From Acinetobacter sp. A47 (GTDB lineage: Bacteria; Pseudomonadota; Gammaproteobacteria; Pseudomonadales; Moraxellaceae), in assembly GCF_000805455.1 (NCBI RefSeq), contig NZ_JSUS01000001.1, forward strand, positions 310,001-374,000: 64,000 nucleotides of DNA. Reading direction: 5' to 3'. Each line of letters opens with the position of its first letter. The first letter of the stretch is position 1. The notes below the pieces were generated by a model. That model had not been told where the DNA came from and did no database searches. It saw only the letters and a program-made list of their open reading frames with translations. Of this stretch, positions 59,703-64,000 are shown piece by piece. Made by a program: the position numbers and the translations under genes.

Positions 59703-60824
59703 ATGACATTGCCCATTTCTAATGTCGTAAATGTCAGCATTAGCCTTGCTGCATTGGCGGCAGGGCCGCGCTCGTTCGGCACATTGTTGATTCTCGGTAC
59801 CACCAGTGGTGTGATCGATACCATTGAGCGGATGCGTCAATATTCAAATATCACTGAAGTTGGTGAGGACTACGGCGTTGACGATCCGGAATATAAAGCA
59901 GCCTTGGCATATTTCAGCCAGTCACCTAAGCCACGTACGCTCTATATCGGCTACTGGCACAAAGAAGGCGCCGATGCTGAGACAGCACAGCAAGTGGTTC
60001 AGGCCTGCCTAAAATCGCTTAAATGGTACGGTCTGGTGATTGCATCGGATCTGACTGAGCAACAAGCTTTAGATGTCGCTGCTTTAATCGAAGCCGCAGA
60101 CCCTTCGCGCTTATTCGGCTATACATCCCAGGATGAAAATTGCTTAAGTACAACCGATGTTACCAGCATTCCTTACAAACTTAAGCAGAAAAAATATCGC
60201 CGTACCTTCTCAATTTTTTCCAGTGATAACCCTTATGCGGCGGCATCAATGTTTGGCCGTGCATTCACTGTAAACTTCATGGGAACCAATACCACAATCA
60301 CATTGAAGTTTAAGCAACTTCCGGGCATTGCCTCTGAGGATCTGGATACAGATGAGGCTAAAGCACTGGTGGCGAAAAACTGTAACGTGTTTGCAGGCTA
60401 TAACAATGACACCGCCATCCTGCAGGAAGGTGTCATGACGGATGGAACATTCTTTGATGAGGTCCACGGCCTAGATTGGTTCCAAAACCATTTAGAAACG
60501 GCCCTATGGAACCTCTACTACACCAGTACAACCAAGATCTCACAATTGGGTAGCGGCGTGAACCGACAATGTGCTGTGTTGGAGGCTGCGTGTGAGCAAG
60601 GTGTTACTAATGCGCTACTTGGCCCGGGGCGCTGGAACGGTGACAGCTTTGGTGTGTTGGAAACGGGTGATTACCTGACCAAAGCCTACTATGTGTTTGC
60701 CAATAGCCTGGATGATCAACCTCAGGCCGATCGTGAAGCACGTAAAGCCCCAGTATTTCAAATTGCGATTAAGTTGGCAGGTGCAATCCACTTTTCCGAT
60801 GTTCTTGTCGCAGTAAACCGTTAA
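59703..60824 (+). CDS. Tail sheath protein (DUF3383 family)
   Basis: 373 residues. The N-terminal SNVVNVSISLAALAAGPRSF, central ITEVGEDYGVDDPEYKAALA, and C-terminal GAIHFSDVLVAVNR blocks belong to DUF3383, the sheath of this myophage group. Contractile sheath is the main evidence for a myovirus-type particle. Confidence 0.88.
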   Translation: MTLPISNVVNVSISLAALAAGPRSFGTLLILGTTSGVIDTIERMRQYSNITEVGEDYGVDDPEYKAALAYFSQSPKPRTLYIGYWHKEGADAETAQQVVQACLKSLKWYGLVIASDLTEQQALDVAALIEAADPSRLFGYTSQDENCLSTTDVTSIPYKLKQKKYRRTFSIFSSDNPYAAASMFGRAFTVNFMGTNTTITLKFKQLPGIASEDLDTDEAKALVAKNCNVFAGYNNDTAILQEGVMTDGTFFDEVHGLDWFQNHLETALWNLYYTSTTKISQLGSGVNRQCAVLEAACEQGVTNALLGPGRWNGDSFGVLETGDYLTKAYYVFANSLDDQPQADREARKAPVFQIAIKLAGAIHFSDVLVAVNR

Positions 60825-60834
60825 GGAGTAATTC

Positions 60835-61278
60835 GTGAGTACATATTCTTTTATGGATACCCATTGCACTTTAACGAGTGCAGATGCAGTAATCGACTTG
60901 GGTTATGGTGCTGCTATTTCGGATGAAGGCATTACCTTTGCCATGGCCGGTGACAAAAACACGATGACTATTGGTGCCGATGGTCAAGGCATGCATTCAT
61001 TACATGCTGATAACTCTGGTCAAATCACCATTCGTTTTCTTAAAACCTCACCGACGAATGCCAAGTTAATGAACCTCTATAACTTGCAGAAAAACAGCTC
61101 GGTGAAGTGGGGTAAGAACACTATTACCCTGAACCATGAAGGTTCAGGCGATAACCATACAGCCACCAAGTGTGCATTTAAAAAAGTCCCAGACTATACC
61201 AATGCTAAAGACGGCGGCATTGTGGAATGGGTCTTTGATGCAATCAAAGTCGATATGAAGTTAGGCACATACGAATAA
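60835..61278 (+). CDS. Tail tube protein (DUF3277 family)
   Basis: 147 residues; GTG start with AAGGAG upstream. LTSADAVIDLGYGAAISDEG, GEITIRFLKTSPTNAKL-like and VEWVFDAIKVDMKLG segments match DUF3277, the inner tube found directly after DUF3383 sheath genes. Confidence 0.88.
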   Translation: MSTYSFMDTHCTLTSADAVIDLGYGAAISDEGITFAMAGDKNTMTIGADGQGMHSLHADNSGQITIRFLKTSPTNAKLMNLYNLQKNSSVKWGKNTITLNHEGSGDNHTATKCAFKKVPDYTNAKDGGIVEWVFDAIKVDMKLGTYE

Positions 61279-61289
61279 GGTTTTAAATC

Positions 61290-61739
61290 ATGGAAATTAA
61301 TGGAATTGACTACACAATCGGCCGCTTAAATGCGGTCGATCAGTTTCACGTATCTCGAAAAATCGCACCGATTGTGCCAAAGCTGATGCCGATTATTGCG
61401 GAAGTGGCCAAAGGTGATTTGGCTAAAGCTATTGAATCGATCGATGGCGGTGAAGACGGCGATCTAAGTGATCTGCAGCCATTGGCCGATGCTCTATCGC
61501 CGTTGATGGGTGCAATTGCACAGATGCCTGAGGATGATGTGAATTACATCATTTTCAAGTGTCTGAGCGTTTCCAAGCGTGGCGGCGCTGCAGTATGTCG
61601 CAATAACACAATCATGTTTGATGACATCGACATGACACAGTTATTGCCGTTGGTGATTGCTACGATCCGGATCAACCTGGGAAATTTTATTCAAGGGTTG
61701 CTTACGAAGGCATCGAGCATGCAGAAGCAGCCTCAATAA
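61290..61739 (+). CDS. Tail assembly chaperone, zero-frame product (G-like)
   Basis: 149 residues. Located between tube and tape measure, the place of lambda G or its myophage counterpart. It is helical and acidic in the middle (IESIDGGEDGDLSDLQPLAD). Its 3' part contains the -1 slippery heptamer GGGAAAT, from which a longer G-GT-like product can be made. Confidence 0.8.
   Translation: MEINGIDYTIGRLNAVDQFHVSRKIAPIVPKLMPIIAEVAKGDLAKAIESIDGGEDGDLSDLQPLADALSPLMGAIAQMPEDDVNYIIFKCLSVSKRGGAAVCRNNTIMFDDIDMTQLLPLVIATIRINLGNFIQGLLTKASSMQKQPQ
61679..61685 (+). promoter_or_regulatory. Programmed -1 frameshift site (slippery heptamer)
   Basis: GGGAAAT is in the correct phase, read G-GGA-AAT in the chaperone gene, and fits the X-XXY-YYZ rule. 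It differs in the last base from lambda's GGGAAAG. The -1 frame is open from here to 61927 with no stop. Confidence 0.68.
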
Positions 61740-61927
61740 GTTTTAAGTGCTTGCCGGATGAGTCTGATTGGCTCATGCGGCCAGTGATCAAAGGCATGTG
61801 TAAATACGAATCTTTAAAAAATGGTGAGCTGGATCTCTTTGATATAGCTCTCATGAATGATGCGCTTGATGTCGTAGCAGATAATGAATACCTGTTACAC
61901 AAGGAGCGTGAAAGAAAAAATAAATAA
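61685..61927 (+). CDS. -1 frame extension of the tail chaperone (T-like part)
   Basis: 80 codons in the -1 frame relative to the chaperone: after the slip the chain reads FYSRVAYEGIEHAEAASISF and continues to LLHKERERKNK. The core SDWLMRPVIKGMCKYESLKN and LDLFDIALMNDALDV looks like a real second tail-assembly domain, helical and hydrophilic. It has no convincing start of its own (an ATG occurs at 61775). It ends one base into the ATG at 61927. The fused product would be 212 residues. Confidence 0.65.
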   Translation, partial: FYSRVAYEGIEHAEAASISFKCLPDESDWLMRPVIKGMCKYESLKNGELDLFDIALMNDALDVVADNEYLLHKERERKNK

Positions 61928-61938
61928 TGGTGGTTCCC

Positions 61939-64000
61939 ATGGCAGATGGTGTAATTCGTGATTTCTTGGTTTCGCTGGGGTTCGATACTGACAATACCGG
62001 CTTGGCCAAAATGAAAAGTGCAATGGATGGCATCGAGTGGAAAGCTAAAGCGCTTAACGGCGCTTTATTGGCTTTGGCCACTGGTGCCGTACTTGCTGTA
62101 AAACAAACGGCCAGCGAGCTGGATAGGCTGTATTTTTCATCTCAGCGTATTGGTGCCAGTGTTACGAACATCAATGCATATGGGAACGCTATTGCACAGC
62201 TCGGTGGCAGTGCCGAGGGGGCAGTCGGATCTCTTGAGGCGCTATCGGAGAAGATCCGGAACTCTCCGGGCTATGAAGGGCAGATCAAAAGTCTTGGTGT
62301 AAATACCCGTGATGCCAACGGTGCCATGCGTGACCGCGTAGAGGTGATGAAGGATCTAAGCGGCGTTTTATCTAAAATGCCTGCTTATCAAGCCAATGCT
62401 TATGCCAATTCCCTTGGCATCGATCAAAAAACCTTGCTGGCCATGCGTGATGGTAAATTCATGGCAAACATGGAGAAATACCAGAAGATCCAAAAAGAAC
62501 TCGGTATGAATGATGACTTGGCCAAGTCTGGCAATGAGTTCATGACTGAGTACCGTGATCTGACAATGATGACCAAAACCGGGTTCCAGGTCATTGTCAT
62601 GCAGGCGGGTAAAGCGTTAATTCCTATCTTGAGAATGTTGAATCAGTTGATTCAGGCAGGTATTCATGCCTTCTCTCAACTGAATCCACAGATCAAAGAA
62701 GGTCTCGCCGTGGGCCTGCGCTTTGCAATGCTTGCTCTGATGTTTGGAGCTTTGGCCAAGTCGCTTGGATTACTACTTAAGTTCATACCATCATTTAAAA
62801 CCTTTATTGAGTTACTCAAATTATTCCGATTAGGCTTCTTAGCTTCTCCAATTGGAATTATCTTGGCACTCGGTGCTGCCCTGGCTTTGTTATGGGATGA
62901 CTGGAAAGTATGGAAAGAAGGTGGTAAATCCTTAATTGATTGGAGTTGGCTGAATGGTATGGATGCCATTATCAACAAAATCAAGGATTTTCTGTCCATT
63001 CTGGAAAAGGTTAAGGACAAGACAATCGAGTTTGTCCAGAAAATCATTAAGGACCCCGCCGGCGCACTAAAAGAGGTTGCTACGGAAGTTGAGAAGGGTG
63101 TCACCAAGACTGCTGAGAAAGTAAATAATGCAGTTGATAAGTACATCAATCCAACAGATCCGAAGAAGGTAACCCCGACACAGGATAAAGTGGCCAGCGT
63201 CACGGATTTTGCATTTTCTCTGGTTGATAAGGGCTTGGCGTGGCTTGGTAATGCAGATGCGCAGCACCGGGTTGACCAGCGCGACCGGGGCGAGATTGGT
63301 TACCAGTCTGTTGCAACCGGTGCAGCTAAAGCGGCAGTGAGTGCTGTTAAAAATGTTGTGAAAACTGGTAATGAGCTGAAATTATCCGAACAGGATATCG
63401 TTGATATCATGAAAGTGGCATCAACTGAGGTCGTTGGGTCTTTAAAAGGTCAGGCTTTTGAGCAACAAGCTGCAGGTGTCATTGATACCATTTTGAACCG
63501 TACGGCATCTGGTAAATATGGAAAAACTTTACGTGATGTGGTTAATCAGCCCTATGCATTCTCAGATATTAACTCTAATCAAAAAACAGCCTATGGTAGC
63601 GTTCAAAACGTACCGATGAGTAGAGTAAGTAAACGCATGGAGAAATTTGTGCGGGAATACATAGAATTACGTGCAAATGGTAAAGCCTCAAGCGTGGGCC
63701 TAGACGTATCTTATGCAAATCCATACTTCATAGGTCCAAAGGCAAGCGCCAATACCAAGAAGTGGGTAGCAGAAGTTGTTGAGCAGGCAAAGGTGAGTGG
63801 ACAAAGATATGGAGCAGGTAATGCAGTTCATGTGCATGGAACCCCGAGTGCTGATAAGCACAAGATGCCAAAACCATTTTATATTTCCACTCCAAACTCA
63901 GGGAGTACACCAAAAGGAGCAACTTCATTAGCAGAGTTCGCACAAAATGCAATTTTGCCTAATATCCTTTCTTTTGGCCCTCCATCTGGGAATCCGCATA
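61939..64000 (+). CDS. Tail tape-measure protein with SleB-like hydrolase domain (partial)
   Basis: Sets tail length and probably helps puncture the cell wall. At least 687 residues are visible, running past the window end. ATG 61939 has a GGTGG-type ribosome site (an ATG at 61927 is possible). Residues 1-240 are helical; hydrophobic stretches lie at about 251-330. Residues about 490-610 resemble SleB-type cell-wall hydrolases: EVVGSLKGQAFEQQAAGVID then TILNRTASGKYGKTLRDVVN, with PYAFSDI following. The catalytic-like Glu is in VASTEVVGSL. Muralytic domains occur in some tape-measure proteins. Confidence 0.85.
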   Translation, partial: MADGVIRDFLVSLGFDTDNTGLAKMKSAMDGIEWKAKALNGALLALATGAVLAVKQTASELDRLYFSSQRIGASVTNINAYGNAIAQLGGSAEGAVGSLEALSEKIRNSPGYEGQIKSLGVNTRDANGAMRDRVEVMKDLSGVLSKMPAYQANAYANSLGIDQKTLLAMRDGKFMANMEKYQKIQKELGMNDDLAKSGNEFMTEYRDLTMMTKTGFQVIVMQAGKALIPILRMLNQLIQAGIHAFSQLNPQIKEGLAVGLRFAMLALMFGALAKSLGLLLKFIPSFKTFIELLKLFRLGFLASPIGIILALGAALALLWDDWKVWKEGGKSLIDWSWLNGMDAIINKIKDFLSILEKVKDKTIEFVQKIIKDPAGALKEVATEVEKGVTKTAEKVNNAVDKYINPTDPKKVTPTQDKVASVTDFAFSLVDKGLAWLGNADAQHRVDQRDRGEIGYQSVATGAAKAAVSAVKNVVKTGNELKLSEQDIVDIMKVASTEVVGSLKGQAFEQQAAGVIDTILNRTASGKYGKTLRDVVNQPYAFSDINSNQKTAYGSVQNVPMSRVSKRMEKFVREYIELRANGKASSVGLDVSYANPYFIGPKASANTKKWVAEVVEQAKVSGQRYGAGNAVHVHGTPSADKHKMPKPFYISTPNSGSTPKGATSLAEFAQNAILPNILSFGPPSGNPH

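Larger units (their letters stand above)
36220..64000. mobile_element. Prophage (contractile-tailed, lambda-like regulation), left end to tape measure
   Basis: Continuous phage genes start at the dusB junction and run past the window end. Layout: leftward early arm (36.3-40.9 kb), immunity (41.0-43.1), rightward replication and modification genes (43.1-48.9), late promoter (48.9), packaging and head (49.1-57.4), connector and tail (57.4-64.0). Sheath (DUF3383) and tube (DUF3277) proteins show a contractile tail. No integrase, lysis or baseplate gene is in the window. All visible genes are intact, so the phage may be functional. Confidence 0.95.

Noticed and set aside
62676-63203. 175-codon frame antisense to the tape-measure gene
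   Set aside because: Opposite-strand shadow; the sense frame is continuous and fits a tape-measure protein.
1-64000. CRISPR array, rRNA genes, complete insertion sequence with transposase
   Set aside because: No regularly spaced repeat series, no rRNA-like stretch and no transposase frame was seen on either strand.

Overview
The window looks like chromosome from an Acinetobacter species (Gammaproteobacteria, Moraxellaceae). The trpG and trpDC genes, the ubiCA pair, the N-terminally extended GAPDH, obgE next to proB, the DUF1615 lipoprotein, AT-rich intergenic DNA and protein-level resemblance to Acinetobacter TrpD, GlnA and DusB all point that way. This assignment rests on recognising families by eye, not on a search.

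Positions 1 to about 36,160 are ordinary chromosome. Left to right: trpC (cut by the window edge) and trpD; a TonB-dependent receptor and an exported M1 aminopeptidase; a cystine symporter; trpG, which here lies 7.6 kb from trpD; a two-gene peptide-use operon (POT transporter, Xaa-Pro aminopeptidase); glnA with a recognisable NtrC/sigma-54 control region; a 280-bp MITE-like element just ahead of ubiC; ubiA; a lipoprotein lipase-like hydrolase; two identical tRNA-Asn genes on either side of a small secreted protein; thioesterase, GFA-type zinc protein and aspartate aminotransferase; uvrB, lipocalin, rarD, gap; a pair of unrecognised bitopic membrane proteins made of strand-like repeats; obgE, proB; a HAD phosphatase and a DUF1615 lipoprotein.

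From about 36,220 to the end of the window lies a prophage inserted near the 5' end of a dusB-like tRNA-dihydrouridine synthase gene, of which a 28-codon stub remains at 36163-36249. The leftward arm carries a PrtN-like activator, small proteins and an ERF-type single-strand annealing protein. The immunity region (41.0-43.1 kb) has a LexA/S24-type repressor, a Cro/YdaS-like protein and two operator clusters built on one palindrome. The rightward early operon holds replication genes (DUF1376 protein, DnaC-like loader), a cytosine and an adenine methyltransferase, a RuvC-like nuclease and a zinc-binding, probably Q-like antiterminator. A consensus promoter followed by two terminators opens the late region: terminase, DUF1073 portal, Mu-F-like protein, DUF2213 protease/scaffold, DUF2184 capsid, connectors, DUF3383 sheath, DUF3277 tube, tail chaperone and the start of the tape measure. 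Sheath plus tube indicate a contractile-tailed (myovirus-type) phage. Lysis genes, baseplate, the right attachment site and the integrase are not in the window.

The most unusual signals are a 308-codon frame inside dcm that itself reads as a phage protein family (overprinting), a probable -1 frameshift in the tail chaperone gene with a lambda-like slippery heptamer, a probable internal start for the scaffold inside the protease gene, a SleB-like hydrolase domain in the tape measure, and the OL/OR-like operator layout.
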